Under the pieces are notes generated by a model, which saw only the letters and a program-made list of their open reading frames with translations, was not told the DNA's origin and made no database searches. Positions 8,496-18,152 of a stretch of 64,000 nt of DNA are shown piece after piece. The translations under genes were made by a program, and so were the position numbers. How positions within the stretch are numbered: the first letter of the stretch is position 1; every line of letters starts with the position of its first letter. The stretch is from Acinetobacter pittii ATCC 19004 = CIP 70.29 (GTDB lineage: Bacteria > Pseudomonadota > Gammaproteobacteria > Pseudomonadales > Moraxellaceae), in contig NZ_KB849790.1 in assembly GCF_000369045.1 (NCBI RefSeq), positions 748,030 through 812,029 on the forward strand. Direction: 5' to 3'.

Positions 8496-9455
8496 ATGAT
8501 CTCGACCGCAGTTAAAAAATCATTCAACAAACTTAAATTTCAGCGTGAAATTGAGCTACCAGATTTTGCTAGCAAAAGCTCAATTCCAATCAGACATTTA
8601 AATATTGGTTTTGATGGTAAAGAAATTGATGTCAGATTCTATATGGACAATCAATTTGCTACTTTGTTTTTTGCCACACTTTCGGTGTTTTTAACTTACG
8701 GCGAAGATCTGGTTATTGAAACCGCTCGCCATCACCGTGAATTTATCAAAGATCCAATATTAAAGCAGCGAGTAACGTCGTTGATTGGCCAAGAAGCAAT
8801 TCATTCTAAATTGCACAATGAATATAACGATGCCCTTCAAGATGCTGAATATCCTGTTGCGCTATATCGTTTTCTTGGCTCAAACTTCTTTAAGTATGTT
8901 TTCTTAAAGTTTCCCCAGCCACTCAAATTATCAATGATGGCAGGTATTGAGCATTTTACTGCGGTACTTGCTGAATACATGATGAAGCATGAAAAGAATT
9001 TCTATTATTCAGATGATGAAAAAAGCCGTGCATTGTGGATGTGGCATATGCTTGAAGAATCTGAGCATAAAGATATTGCCTACGATGTATATCAACTTTT
9101 AAATGGTAGCTATGCACTACGCGCGTCTGGTTTCTTCCTCGCGCTATTTACCATTTTAGGTTTAATCCCTGCGACTACATTATTTGTGCCTGTGTTAAGA
9201 AAGCCACAAGAGATGCTGACTTTAAAATTCTGGAAAGATGCTCGTCGTGGTGTAGGCTTAATCTTTGGTCCAAAAGACGGAGTTTTCGGCAGTACGATTG
9301 GTCAAATTCTTGACTACTTACGCCCAGATTTTCATCCAAATGATCATGATACAACTGAATATCTTGAGTATTACAAAAAGAAATTGCTGACCGAAGGCGG
9401 CGCAATTGCTCCTTACTTTGTTAAAGAATTTACCCCACCAGTACGCATGTCTTAA
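8496..9455 (+). CDS. Ferritin-like putative metal-dependent hydrolase (PF10118 type)
   Basis: The 319-residue protein looks like the 'predicted metal-dependent hydrolase' family. Repeated Glu and His motifs in helical context suggest a di-iron centre: GQEAIHSKLH, GIEHFTAVLAEY and EESEHKDIAYD. A hydrophobic segment (ASGFFLALFTILGLIPATTLFVP) in the C-terminal third may touch the membrane. The chemistry has not been established; members commonly sit next to SDR and FMO genes as here. The ATG at 8496 has AGGG at a good distance and is preferred over the TTG at 8478. It is the first gene of an operon with SDR and FMO genes and is divergent from the TetR gene. Confidence 0.8.
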   Translation: MISTAVKKSFNKLKFQREIELPDFASKSSIPIRHLNIGFDGKEIDVRFYMDNQFATLFFATLSVFLTYGEDLVIETARHHREFIKDPILKQRVTSLIGQEAIHSKLHNEYNDALQDAEYPVALYRFLGSNFFKYVFLKFPQPLKLSMMAGIEHFTAVLAEYMMKHEKNFYYSDDEKSRALWMWHMLEESEHKDIAYDVYQLLNGSYALRASGFFLALFTILGLIPATTLFVPVLRKPQEMLTLKFWKDARRGVGLIFGPKDGVFGSTIGQILDYLRPDFHPNDHDTTEYLEYYKKKLLTEGGAIAPYFVKEFTPPVRMS

Positions 9456-9520
9456 TCGTCCTGCATTTCCAGCTATCAAAGAGGTAGCTGGTATCTCTTC
9501 AAGCTATTTATGGATGAATC

Positions 9521-10354
9521 ATGATTTTATTTGGCAAAAAGAAAGTCAAACCAAGCCAAAAAGCTTATGCCGTAGTGACGGGTGCAGGCAGTGGGATTGG
9601 TAGAAGTTTTGCAATTGAACTTGCGAAACGTGGTGGCAGCGTAGTCTGTGCAGATATTAATCTGGGAGCTGCTGAAGAAACAGTAAAACTTCTTGAACAA
9701 AAAGGTGCAAAAGCTTTTGCTATGCGCTGTGATGTGGGTAATGCTGAACAGGTTAACCATCTCGCTGAAACTGCTGAAATCTTACTTGGGCACCCTGTGA
9801 CTCTTGTCATTAATAATGCTGGAGTAGGTTTAGGCGGTAAATTTGACGAACTCAGTCTAGAAGACTGGAACTGGGTCATGAATATTAACCTTTGGGGTGT
9901 TATTCACGGTTGCCATGCATTTGTTCCCAAGTTTAAAAAGTTAGGTTACGGCGCGATTATTAATGTGGCATCTGCGGCATCTTACACGGCTGCACCAGAA
10001 ATGACTGCTTATAACGTGACTAAAGCGGGTGTGCGTGCGCTTTCAGAAACGCTTTCTGCCGAACTGCGTAAGTTTAATATTAAAGTGAATGTGCTCTGCC
10101 CGACGCTGGTACCCACCAATATCATTAAAAATGGTCGAATTCCCGGACGCTATTCAAAGCTGGCGGACCATGCACTGATGAACTATGCGCTGACCACAAG
10201 TGACGATGTCGCAAGATTAACCCTTAATCGCCTTGATCAGGATGAGATGTATACCATTCCTCAAATTGATGCGAAGTTATTCTGGCTTATGAAACGTGCA
10301 TCCCCAAGCTTGTATACCAAGTTCCTTGGTACATCGTACAAATTATTTAAATAA
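9521..10354 (+). CDS. Short-chain dehydrogenase/reductase (SDR)
   Basis: This 277-residue NAD(P)-dependent oxidoreductase has a classical SDR layout: TGAGSGIG cofactor motif (about 21-28), NNAG (about 97-100), the catalytic Ser in NVASAAS and the YNVTK catalytic pair (about 165-169). Its substrate is probably a secondary alcohol or ketone linked to the neighbouring FMO. It lies between the ferritin-like gene (65-base gap) and the FMO (22-base gap), which suggests one transcript. A paralogue with the same neighbour type is at 19685-20539. Confidence 0.92.
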   Translation: MILFGKKKVKPSQKAYAVVTGAGSGIGRSFAIELAKRGGSVVCADINLGAAEETVKLLEQKGAKAFAMRCDVGNAEQVNHLAETAEILLGHPVTLVINNAGVGLGGKFDELSLEDWNWVMNINLWGVIHGCHAFVPKFKKLGYGAIINVASAASYTAAPEMTAYNVTKAGVRALSETLSAELRKFNIKVNVLCPTLVPTNIIKNGRIPGRYSKLADHALMNYALTTSDDVARLTLNRLDQDEMYTIPQIDAKLFWLMKRASPSLYTKFLGTSYKLFK

Positions 10355-10376
10355 GAAATTTATAGGTAGTACACAT

Positions 10377-11900
10377 ATGACTGCGCAAATGAAAACAAAT
10401 GCATCAGCAAAAAAAGCTGTCAAATCACCAAGCCATATTTTCGATACTTTTATTGTGGGTGCGGGCATTTCAGGGATCGCTGCTGCCATTCGCCTAGATC
10501 AAGTTGGTTATACCAATTATAAAATTATTGAAAAAGCTAGCCGCGTGGGTGGAACATGGCGTGAGAACACCTATCCGGGTTGTGGTTGCGATGTACCTTC
10601 TGCTCTTTATTCTTACTCATTTGCACCAAGTGCAAAATGGAGCCATTTATTTGCACGCCAACCAGAAATCTTAAGTTATCTGGAAGATGTGAGTAACGAG
10701 TTTAATATTGCATCTAAAATTGAGTTTAACAACGAGTTGCTTAACGCAGCATGGGATGACTCACGTCATGTGTGGGTACTTGATACCACTACTGGGCAAT
10801 ATTTATCTAAAACCGTTATTTTTGCCACAGGTCCAATTACTGAAGCTCAAATTCCACGTCTTGAGGGCTTAGAAACATTTAAAGGCGAAATGTTCCATTC
10901 AGCAAAATGGAACCATGATTATGATTTAACTGGTAAACGCATTGCCGTGATTGGTACTGGTGCATCTGCTATTCAGTTTGTGCCACAAATTCAACCAAAA
11001 GCGAAAGAACTGTTTGTGTTCCAACGTACAGCACCTTGGGTATTACCAAAACCAGATACAGACTTGGGCGAATTTAGTAAATCAGTGATTGCTAAATATC
11101 CGGCTATTCAGGCGAGCTGGCGTAAAAGTGTAGCGTTAACACTGAATGCAATTAACTTTGGTTTACGTAACCCTCTTGCGCTCAAACCAGTAAATGTATT
11201 GGGTAAGCAATTACTTAAATTGCAAATTAATGACCCAGTGCTACGTAAAAACGTAACGCCGAACTTTGACATTGGTTGTAAACGTATTTTATTCGCTAAC
11301 AACTACTACCCTGCACTACAAGCACCGAACACCACACTCATTCCTCATGGTTTAGTGAAAGTTGAAGGCAACACAGTGGTTGCTGCGAATGGTGAACGCC
11401 ACGAAGTTGATGTGATTATTTGGGGTACAGGTTTTGAAGTATCTCACCCACCAATTGGTAAACGTGTCCACAATGAAAAAGGTCAATGTTTACAAGATAT
11501 TTGGAAAGATAGTTCACCAGAGGCTTATTTAGGAACCAACATTGAAAATGTACCAAATGCATTTTTAATTTTAGGACCTAACGTACTGGTTTATGATTCT
11601 TTCATTGGTTTAGCAGAGGCACAGCTCGACTATATCGTAGATGGCTTATTGAAAATTAAAAACAAAGGAATTAGCAAGTTAAATGTTAAATCTGATGTGA
11701 TTAAAAAGCATAATGATTTAGTACAAAAGCACTTACAAACAACGGTATTTAATAGCGGCGGATGTAAGAGTTATTATCTTGATGCCAACGGTCGTAACTT
11801 TGCTGCATGGCCTTGGTCATTGAAAAAACTTAAACAACGTTTGAAAAAAGTAGATTTGAAAGATTATGAAGTGACGTATCAAACGACAAAAACTCACTAA
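10377..11900 (+). CDS. Flavin-containing monooxygenase (Baeyer-Villiger-like)
   Basis: This 507-residue class B flavoprotein monooxygenase uses NADPH, FAD and O2. The FAD motif is VGAGISGIAAA and the NADPH motif is IGTGASAIQFVP. The fingerprint FKGEMFHSAKWNH resembles the Baeyer-Villiger FxGxxxHxxxW[P/D] motif, but with Asn where Pro or Asp is usual. It probably oxidises a ketone or long-chain carbonyl; the substrate is unknown. The ATG at 10377 is chosen because an upstream in-frame start (10296) lies inside the SDR gene. It is clearly paralogous to the FMO at 18153-19640, sharing NTYPG, GTGASAIQFVP and IGCKRIL. Confidence 0.9.
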   Translation: MTAQMKTNASAKKAVKSPSHIFDTFIVGAGISGIAAAIRLDQVGYTNYKIIEKASRVGGTWRENTYPGCGCDVPSALYSYSFAPSAKWSHLFARQPEILSYLEDVSNEFNIASKIEFNNELLNAAWDDSRHVWVLDTTTGQYLSKTVIFATGPITEAQIPRLEGLETFKGEMFHSAKWNHDYDLTGKRIAVIGTGASAIQFVPQIQPKAKELFVFQRTAPWVLPKPDTDLGEFSKSVIAKYPAIQASWRKSVALTLNAINFGLRNPLALKPVNVLGKQLLKLQINDPVLRKNVTPNFDIGCKRILFANNYYPALQAPNTTLIPHGLVKVEGNTVVAANGERHEVDVIIWGTGFEVSHPPIGKRVHNEKGQCLQDIWKDSSPEAYLGTNIENVPNAFLILGPNVLVYDSFIGLAEAQLDYIVDGLLKIKNKGISKLNVKSDVIKKHNDLVQKHLQTTVFNSGGCKSYYLDANGRNFAAWPWSLKKLKQRLKKVDLKDYEVTYQTTKTH

Positions 11901-11934
11901 TTTGTATTTTCGATCAAATCAGTTGTAAGAAATA

Positions 11935-11975
11935 GGCAGTGTATTTTAGTTTTTCATGAAATACACTGCCTTCTT
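11935..11975 (+). terminator. Hairpin terminator after the first FMO
   Basis: 12-bp inverted repeat GGCAGTGTATTT (11935-11946) with AAATACACTGCC (11959-11970), then TTCTTC. The T tract is interrupted. Confidence 0.7.
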
Positions 11976-12013
11976 CGTTGAATATCTTCAAGAAATAAAA
12001 AAACAGGATAAAG

Positions 12014-12892
12014 ATGAAAGAAGGACAATCAAGCCGTACTGCTGAAGCCGCTGCTGCATTACGGGCCAATCATTTTCAAAATACACAGAACCCTGTATTT
12101 TCAGATCCGTATGCTTTTGAACTAACCAGTAAAGGCTGGAAAAAACTTCTCTCTAATTCACTGATTGTTAAAGTGATGAATTCTGCGGTTTTAAACCGTA
12201 CTTTAGGTCTACTTACTGGACAAGTGGTCGGTCGCTCTCGCTATGCCGAAGATTTACTTGCTCAGGCAGTTCAACAAAATACTCAACAATATGTATTAGT
12301 GGGTGCTGGCCTAGACTCTTTTGCACTACGTGAATCACACCATTACCCTACTTTGAAAATTTTTGAAGTTGATCATCCTGATACTCAAGCGGCCAAACAA
12401 GCCAAGCTAAAAAAGTTAGGAAATATTCCTACTACCGTTGAGTTTGTCTCGATTAACTTTGAAAAAGAGTCTATTTCGGAAGCCTTGACCAGAAGTCTCT
12501 ATGATCAATCTGCTCCTGCATTTTTTTCATGGTTAGGCACAACGCACTATTTAAACCCGCAAACGACCTTGCAAACTTTAAAAAGTATTGCTGAATTTGC
12601 TGCAAACGGTAGCGAAGTGGTACTCGACTATTCGACCGATTTTCAGGAATTAAACGGTATTGAGCGACTTGGAAGTATGGGCGTTGCACAATTTACCCAT
12701 TTGCTGAAAGAGCCTTTACTAGGTCAATTTAAACCAATAGATTTACATCAGGCCGTGGAGCAGATGGGATTTGAAGTGATCGAAGATCTTTCAGGTGAAG
12801 CCATTACTGAACGATATTTTAATGCACGGACCGATGAAATTCGCCACACCTCAGCAACACGGTTATTGCATTTGCGTTTAAATAGAAAATGA
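12014..12892 (+). CDS. Class I SAM-dependent methyltransferase (LCM/TIGR00027-like)
   Basis: The 292-residue product resembles the leucine carboxyl methyltransferase-like family that is abundant in mycobacteria. The SAM-binding loop is VLVGAGLDSFALR (about 96-108), followed by FEVDHPDTQAAK; SRTAEAAAALRA at the N-terminus is also characteristic. The substrate is not known for most members. It has its own gap and terminators on both sides, so it may be transcribed apart from the FMO operon upstream. Confidence 0.85.
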   Translation: MKEGQSSRTAEAAAALRANHFQNTQNPVFSDPYAFELTSKGWKKLLSNSLIVKVMNSAVLNRTLGLLTGQVVGRSRYAEDLLAQAVQQNTQQYVLVGAGLDSFALRESHHYPTLKIFEVDHPDTQAAKQAKLKKLGNIPTTVEFVSINFEKESISEALTRSLYDQSAPAFFSWLGTTHYLNPQTTLQTLKSIAEFAANGSEVVLDYSTDFQELNGIERLGSMGVAQFTHLLKEPLLGQFKPIDLHQAVEQMGFEVIEDLSGEAITERYFNARTDEIRHTSATRLLHLRLNRK

Positions 12893-12897
12893 TGTTG

Positions 12898-12929
12898 AAA
12901 GCCAACTTAGACCTTAAGTTGGCTTTTTT
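12898..12929 (+). terminator. Terminator of the methyltransferase gene
   Basis: 12-bp stem AAAGCCAACTTA/TAAGTTGGCTTT, 5-base loop, then a T run. It lies between convergent genes. Confidence 0.92.
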
Positions 12930-12949
12930 AATTGAGGTTAATACCATCG

Positions 12950-13870
12950 TTACCAACTTGAACGAGGCTCTGGCCCATCGACATGCTGATTTAAAAATTG
13001 GCGCAAATGATCTAAAAAGTGCGCGACTTTAGGCGACAGATTCAGTCTCTCTAAATACACCGCATAGACATCTGCGGGTGGTGTTTCATAATCTTCTAGC
13101 ACTTGAACTAATCTACCACTTCTTAAATATTTTGCTACGTCCCACTCTGCTCGCATCAAAATACCATAACCTTCTAAGGCCCAATTTAATGCGACTGCAC
13201 CATCATTCGTACTCAGTTGCCCATGAACTTTAACAGTTTCAACTTGTTTGCCATGACTTAACCGCCAATTGCCATAAGCAGAATCATTTTGCCGAATCAC
13301 AATACACTGATGCTGCGTTAAATCATGAGGAGTGAGTGGTTGCCCTGCCGTTTTTAAATAGCTAGGTGATGCACATAATAAACGGCGGTTGGCTGCCAAT
13401 TTTTTTGCAATTAGACGTGAATCAGGTATTTCGCCAAGGCGGATTGAGACATCAATGGCTTCATCTGGCAGATTAATCGGTCGATCAGTTAAATGCAGTT
13501 GGACATCGACATCAGGATAGATTTTGGCAAATGTAGAAATCGCTGGTGCAATATAAGAACGACCAAAGCCTAAAGGAGCATTCACACGCAATACCCCTTT
13601 GGGTGCTGCCCGACTACTTGAAACCAAACGCTCCATTTCATCAATCTCTTTTAAAATACGAACTGCATTTTCAAAGTAGACCTCACCTTCACTGGTTAAA
13701 CTAATTCGCCGTGTTGTTCTATTTAAAAGCCTTACTCCTAAACGCTCTTCAAGTTGAGTTAAACGTCTAGAAACCGCAGGTGGAGTCAAGTTTAACTCTC
13801 GTGCCGTCGCGACAAGACTTCCTTGTTTGACCAATAAACAAAAGAAAGCTAATTCCGTATCTGCATTCAT
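12950..13870 (-). CDS. LysR family regulator of the tartrate locus
   Basis: The 306-residue protein has the LysR helix-turn-helix in residues 1-60 (FFCLLVKQGSLVATARELNLTPPAVSRRLTQLEERLG) and a periplasmic-binding-protein-like effector domain after about residue 90. It is divergent from the MFS transporter and ttdAB, so it most likely activates them, as TtdR does in E. coli; the effector would be tartrate or a related acid. No clear ribosome binding site is seen before the ATG. Confidence 0.9.
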   Translation of the reverse strand: MNADTELAFFCLLVKQGSLVATARELNLTPPAVSRRLTQLEERLGVRLLNRTTRRISLTSEGEVYFENAVRILKEIDEMERLVSSSRAAPKGVLRVNAPLGFGRSYIAPAISTFAKIYPDVDVQLHLTDRPINLPDEAIDVSIRLGEIPDSRLIAKKLAANRRLLCASPSYLKTAGQPLTPHDLTQHQCIVIRQNDSAYGNWRLSHGKQVETVKVHGQLSTNDGAVALNWALEGYGILMRAEWDVAKYLRSGRLVQVLEDYETPPADVYAVYLERLNLSPKVAHFLDHLRQFLNQHVDGPEPRSSW

Positions 13871-14065
13871 GATTATTAAGTTTTTTGCAATAGTGATTTA
13901 ACTTTATATCGATTCATCAGTTTTTTAAAGGGTTTAACATCCATCTCAATGTTTCCCGACATAAGCCATCTCTTGTTTAAGAGCATAACAATGTCCGCAG
14001 AAGGAATGCTGTGGATGAACGGGAAAAGCCATCTAGCCGAATCAATAGCGGTAAAGAAAGCGAAA

Positions 14066-14087
14066 ACTACCAATCAGGATTGGTAGT
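14066..14087. promoter_or_regulatory. 22-bp palindrome before the tartrate transporter
   Basis: ACTACCAATC (14066-14075) and GATTGGTAGT (14078-14087) form a perfect inverted repeat with 2 central bases, 21 bases before the transporter start. It is followed by two GTCATGA direct repeats (14086-14092 and 14100-14106). It may be a LysR-type or other regulator site, or a leader hairpin. Confidence 0.5.
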
Positions 14088-14107
14088 CATGAATATGGAG
14101 TCATGAC

Positions 14108-15406
14108 ATGGAAATGGATATTGAAAAGCGAACGTTACGTCGAATTACTTGGAGAATCGTACCGTTTATTATGTTGTTATACCTTATAGCCTATATCGAC
14201 CGCGTCAATATTGGTTTTGCCGCACTCACCATGAAAGAAGACTTAGGCTTTACAGCCTCGGTTCTCGGGTTTGGTGCCGGAATTTTCTTTTTGGGCTATT
14301 TCTTATTTGAAGTCCCGTCCAACATTATTTTGCATAAAGTCGGGGCCCGCATCTGGATTGCTCGAGTCATGGTGACATGGGGTCTGATTGCAGCCGGTAT
14401 GGCGTTTGTAGAAAGCTCAACCAGCTTTTACGTTATGCGATTTTTACTCGGTGTTGCCGAGGCTGGCTTCTTTCCTGGCATTATTTTGTACTTAACTTAT
14501 TGGTTTCCTGCACGACATCGTGCTGGGGTGATTGCTTTATTCATGGCAGCCGCCCCAATTGCCACAGCAGTTGGTTCACCAATCTCTGCCGCATTACTTG
14601 AAATGCATGGAATTTGGGGACTCGCTGGTTGGCAGTGGATGTTCATTATTGAAGCAATACCAGCAATCATCTTAGGCGTTGTTGTTTTTAAATATATGAC
14701 GGATCGCCCTGAACAAGCCACTTGGTTAAAACAGGATGAACGCGAATGGCTTGTAAAAACGATGAAGGAAGAAGATGTAGGGAAAAATGCTCATCAGCAT
14801 CACAGCATTCTTCGCGGTCTTGCAAACCCAAGAGTACTTGCCCTTGCATTGATTTATTTCGGAACATCGGCTGGGCTTTATACCCTCGGTATCTGGGCAC
14901 CACAAATTATTAAACAGCTTGGCGTAACGTCTATGACTGTCGGGCTTTTAAATGCTATTCCTCCAATCGTTTCTGTCATTGCCATGGTTTTATGGTCTCG
15001 ACACTCTGACCGCACCAATGAACGTACATGGCATGTTGCTCTCGCATGTTTAACCGCAGCAGTTGGTCTCGCAATTGCAGCAGGCACACATAACGTCATT
15101 GGATTAATTGCAGCACTTACCATTGTGAATGTCGGTATTAGCTGTGCCAAACCACCACTATGGAGCATGCCAACCATGTTCTTGTCAGGATCAGCCGCAG
15201 CAGCAGGTATCGCCACGATTAACTCAATCGGAAATTTAGGTGGTTTTGCAGGCCCTGCCATGATCGGCTGGATTAAAGATCAAACTGGGGATTTCACAGG
15301 TGGGCTCTATTTTGTTGCGGGCTTACTGATTATCTCGACCTTACTAACACTAGTGCTGAGCTTCTCCCAAAAAGTGAAAGTAAACGCTGCCAAAGCCACC
15401 CATTAA
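14108..15406 (+). CDS. MFS transporter (anion:cation symporter type), probable tartrate uptake
   Basis: This 432-residue inner-membrane carrier has 12 predicted hydrophobic segments. The N-terminal PFIMLLYLIAYIDRVNIGFAALTM and the later GVAEAGFFPGIILYLTYWFPARHRA are typical of the ACS family, which carries tartrate, hexuronates, phthalate and similar organic anions. Its place between the LysR gene and ttdAB (49 bases before ttdA) points to uptake of tartrate; this is inference. A GGAG site lies 7 bases before the ATG. Confidence 0.88.
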   Translation: MEMDIEKRTLRRITWRIVPFIMLLYLIAYIDRVNIGFAALTMKEDLGFTASVLGFGAGIFFLGYFLFEVPSNIILHKVGARIWIARVMVTWGLIAAGMAFVESSTSFYVMRFLLGVAEAGFFPGIILYLTYWFPARHRAGVIALFMAAAPIATAVGSPISAALLEMHGIWGLAGWQWMFIIEAIPAIILGVVVFKYMTDRPEQATWLKQDEREWLVKTMKEEDVGKNAHQHHSILRGLANPRVLALALIYFGTSAGLYTLGIWAPQIIKQLGVTSMTVGLLNAIPPIVSVIAMVLWSRHSDRTNERTWHVALACLTAAVGLAIAAGTHNVIGLIAALTIVNVGISCAKPPLWSMPTMFLSGSAAAAGIATINSIGNLGGFAGPAMIGWIKDQTGDFTGGLYFVAGLLIISTLLTLVLSFSQKVKVNAAKATH

Positions 15407-15455
15407 CCCTATTTACACCAATTAGATCTGAACAAGTTTCTTCAAGGAGCACAAC

Positions 15456-16355
15456 ATGGACAAAGATATTGCAGTCCAGTCCCTTACGGACACCATGGCC
15501 AAATTTACGGCTTATATTGGAAAACGCCTACCTAAAGATGTGAAAAGCAAGTTAATTGAACTGCGTACTTTAGAAACCAATCCATTGGCTAAATCAGTTT
15601 ATGACTCGATGGAAGAAAATCAGCAAGCTGCCGATAAACTCAACCGCCCAAGCTGCCAAGACACGGGTGTCATTCAATATTTCGTTGAAGCAGGTGCCAA
15701 CTTCCCTTTGCTTGGTGAACTTCAAGATATTTTGAGCGAAGCAACTGCTGAAGCAACACGCATAGGTCCATTACGTCACAACGCTGTGGAAACCTTTGAT
15801 GAAAAAAATACAGGCACGAATACAGGCACTCAAATTCCATGGTTAGACTGGCGTATTGTGCCTGAACTCGACACTTGTACCATTGATGTCTATATGGCTG
15901 GTGGCGGTTGTACCCTACCGGGTGCGGCAAAAGTTTTAATGCCAGGTCAAGGTTACGAAGGCGTTGCTGAATTTGTGATGGATGTTATTACCGAACGTGG
16001 TGTAAATGCCTGTCCACCGTTACTGGTTGGTGTAGGCGTATCAACTTCGGTTGAAACCGCAGCTCGTCTTTCTAAACTCGCGATTATGCGTCCGGTTGAC
16101 TCAACAAGTGATAACCCACGCGCTGCCTTAATGGAACAACTATTAGAACAAGGTCTTAATGAAATTGGTATTGGTCCTCAGGGACTCACAGGGAATAACA
16201 GCGTAATGGGAGTCAATATTGAATCTTCTGCACGCCACCCATCAACCATTGGGGTTGCAGTAAATACAGGTTGCTGGGCACATCGTCGTGGCAAAATTAA
16301 GATTAACCCAGATATGTCGTATGAAATCTTGTCTCATGAAGGAGTTGTACTATGA
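15456..16355 (+). CDS. ttdA: L(+)-tartrate dehydratase alpha subunit
   Basis: This is the iron-sulfur subunit of a two-subunit hydro-lyase that turns L(+)-tartrate into oxaloacetate. At 299 residues it is close in length and sequence to E. coli TtdA ([52 protein letters not shown]). The expected [4Fe-4S] ligands are C67, C186 and C273. Class I fumarases share this fold, so some fumarate or other hydroxyacid activity cannot be excluded, but the split subunits and the LysR/transporter context favour tartrate. AAGGAG precedes the ATG. Confidence 0.92.
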   Translation: MDKDIAVQSLTDTMAKFTAYIGKRLPKDVKSKLIELRTLETNPLAKSVYDSMEENQQAADKLNRPSCQDTGVIQYFVEAGANFPLLGELQDILSEATAEATRIGPLRHNAVETFDEKNTGTNTGTQIPWLDWRIVPELDTCTIDVYMAGGGCTLPGAAKVLMPGQGYEGVAEFVMDVITERGVNACPPLLVGVGVSTSVETAARLSKLAIMRPVDSTSDNPRAALMEQLLEQGLNEIGIGPQGLTGNNSVMGVNIESSARHPSTIGVAVNTGCWAHRRGKIKINPDMSYEILSHEGVVL

Positions 16356-16960
16356 AAAAAATTCTGACAACTCCTATTAAAGATGAAGATCTTTTAGACC
16401 TTAAAGTCGGTGATGTCGTTTATTTGACTGGCCGTTTGGTAACTTGTCGTGACGTTGCCCATCGCAGACTGATCGAACAAGGTCGAGAACTGCCAGTTAA
16501 CCTTGAAGGCGGAGCGATTTTTCATGCCGGCCCTATTGTGCGCAAAAAAGGTGAAAACGACTTCGAAATGGTTTCGATTGGTCCAACAACCAGTATGCGA
16601 ATGGAAAAATTTGAACGAGAATTTATCAAACAAACTGGAGTTAAGCTTATTGTGGGTAAAGGCGGCATGGGGCCAGAAACAGCTGCCGGCTGTCAGGAAA
16701 ATGTTGCGGTTCATGCCATTTTCCCAGGTGGGTGCGCAGTTCTCGCAGCAACCTTAGTTGAAGAGATTGAAGGCGCTGAATGGCAAGACCTAGGTATGCC
16801 AGAAACCCTTTGGATTAACCGTGTGAGAGAATTTGGTCCTCTCATTATTTCTATCGACACCAAAGGCAACAACCTGATTCAACAAAACAAAGTTGAATTT
16901 CAAGCCAAGAAAGCACCGATTTTAGAAAAAATCAGTAAGCAACTAAGCTTTATTAAATAA
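16352..16960 (+). CDS. ttdB: L(+)-tartrate dehydratase beta subunit
   Basis: This is the C-terminal fumarase-type subunit of the heterotetrameric dehydratase, 202 residues, the same size as E. coli TtdB. It opens [10 protein letters not shown] and keeps [53 protein letters not shown] and [15 protein letters not shown]. The start codon overlaps the ttdA stop (ATGA, 4 bases), a sign of translational coupling for equal subunit output. A terminator follows. Confidence 0.93.
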   Translation: MKKILTTPIKDEDLLDLKVGDVVYLTGRLVTCRDVAHRRLIEQGRELPVNLEGGAIFHAGPIVRKKGENDFEMVSIGPTTSMRMEKFEREFIKQTGVKLIVGKGGMGPETAAGCQENVAVHAIFPGGCAVLAATLVEEIEGAEWQDLGMPETLWINRVREFGPLIISIDTKGNNLIQQNKVEFQAKKAPILEKISKQLSFIK

Positions 16961-16970
16961 ACTGCTCTTT

Positions 16971-17006
16971 AATGAAGGGAAAGCAAAAGCACCCTTCATT
17001 TTTTTA
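16971..17006 (+). terminator. Terminator of the ttd operon
   Basis: 9-bp stem AATGAAGGG/CCCTTCATT followed by a long T run. Confidence 0.9.
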
Positions 17007-18017
17007 TTTTTGTACTAAACGCATGGCATGAGGTGTTTTCCCATGCCATCTTTTATAAGCATGAATAAAACTGGTAGGTTCTGCATAACCCAACCACTCG
17101 GCAATCTGTTCAACCGAAGCTTTTGGTAATGCCAAATATTGCTCAGCTAGAACTTGCCTTACTTCTTCACGTATCTGAATAAAAGTCATTCCCTCTAATG
17201 CCAAATGACGGCGTAAAGTACGAACATTTAAATGCAAACGTTCAGCCACGATTTCCATAGAAGGCATTTCCCCTCGCACATTCATAAGTTGCTGTTGCAC
17301 TAAGGTTGTAAATTTATTTTGTGATTGGCGTTTCTCTAATATTTGTCGGCACTGTTCTTCAGCTGTATGTAAAACCAATTCATTTGCCATAAGCAACTTT
17401 TGGTCTACTTTTTGCGGATCAAGAATTACAAAGCTTTTCGCAGCACCAAATTCAGGCATCACACCAAATAAGTTCTGATAAGGCTCGGCATCACCTTTGG
17501 GTTGGAAAGAAAAAGCCAAATATTGGCAAAAATTGTCCTGCACCAAATCTCGCTGTACCGTAATGAGTGCGGCGGCATCGCGTTCAATAATGAATTGACG
17601 CACTGAAGATGGAATATCTTGCTCATCAATTTCGATACGGATTCCTTGCGGTGTATCCGACACATCAAAGCGGGTAAAAGCAAAGGTTAAAGTAAAATAG
17701 GTTAAAGCCAAATCTAGTGCTTCACGAATGCTCGCACTACTCATCAGAGCCATACCTAATGGCCCAAATGTGGTGAAATGATAGCGCGTACCTACCTCTA
17801 AACCTAATGTTGGTCTGTCTCCCAGTTGCTCAACCAAGTTATGAATCAGCTGTAATTCCTGATGGCCTGTCACCACCATATTAGGGTCGAGTAATTGTTG
17901 TTGGCTAAGCCCAGTCCCTTTTAAAATCGTCTCATAAGAAATGCCTGATTCCACCGCAAAATCAGCCATTAACCGAACACTATGTACACTGCGTTCAAAA
18001 GCCCATGCATACTTCAC
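17004..18017 (-). CDS. AraC family regulator, VirS-like
   Basis: The 337-residue protein has an N-terminal arabinose-binding-like domain (about 20-200) and a C-terminal AraC helix-turn-helix (about 235-332): MEIVAERLHLNVRTLRRHLALEG and SVEQIAEWLGYAEPTSFIHAYKRWHGKTPHAMR. It has the architecture of mycobacterial VirS and sits, as VirS does, divergent from an FMO-led operon, so it probably activates that operon. The start is a GTG (18017) with weak spacing; an ATG at 17969 is possible but would remove a helix present in relatives. Confidence 0.88.
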   Translation of the reverse strand: MKYAWAFERSVHSVRLMADFAVESGISYETILKGTGLSQQQLLDPNMVVTGHQELQLIHNLVEQLGDRPTLGLEVGTRYHFTTFGPLGMALMSSASIREALDLALTYFTLTFAFTRFDVSDTPQGIRIEIDEQDIPSSVRQFIIERDAAALITVQRDLVQDNFCQYLAFSFQPKGDAEPYQNLFGVMPEFGAAKSFVILDPQKVDQKLLMANELVLHTAEEQCRQILEKRQSQNKFTTLVQQQLMNVRGEMPSMEIVAERLHLNVRTLRRHLALEGMTFIQIREEVRQVLAEQYLALPKASVEQIAEWLGYAEPTSFIHAYKRWHGKTPHAMRLVQK

Positions 18018-18152
18018 TGTATTGCTCAGAATGTCCTCGAATCACAATATTTTGTCCTCATCCATCCTCTAAATCAAGCAAATAAACGTCTATTCTGCAT
18101 ACAGGAAATTGCGATTTTTTCGCTCACTGTTTTTAAGGATTTAGAGCAGCCC

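Noticed and set aside
10377..11900. AlmA-type long-chain alkane hydroxylase
   Set aside because: Compared from memory, the N-terminal and fingerprint regions do not match AlmA; it groups better with the second FMO.
13876..14073. 65-codon minus-strand ORF between the LysR gene and the transporter
   Set aside because: It lies in the divergent promoter region, has no ribosome binding site I could see and resembles no family.
15456..16960. Class I fumarase split into two genes
   Set aside because: The subunit sizes, the overlap and close identity to TtdA and TtdB, plus the LysR/transporter context, favour tartrate dehydratase, though some fumarase activity remains possible.
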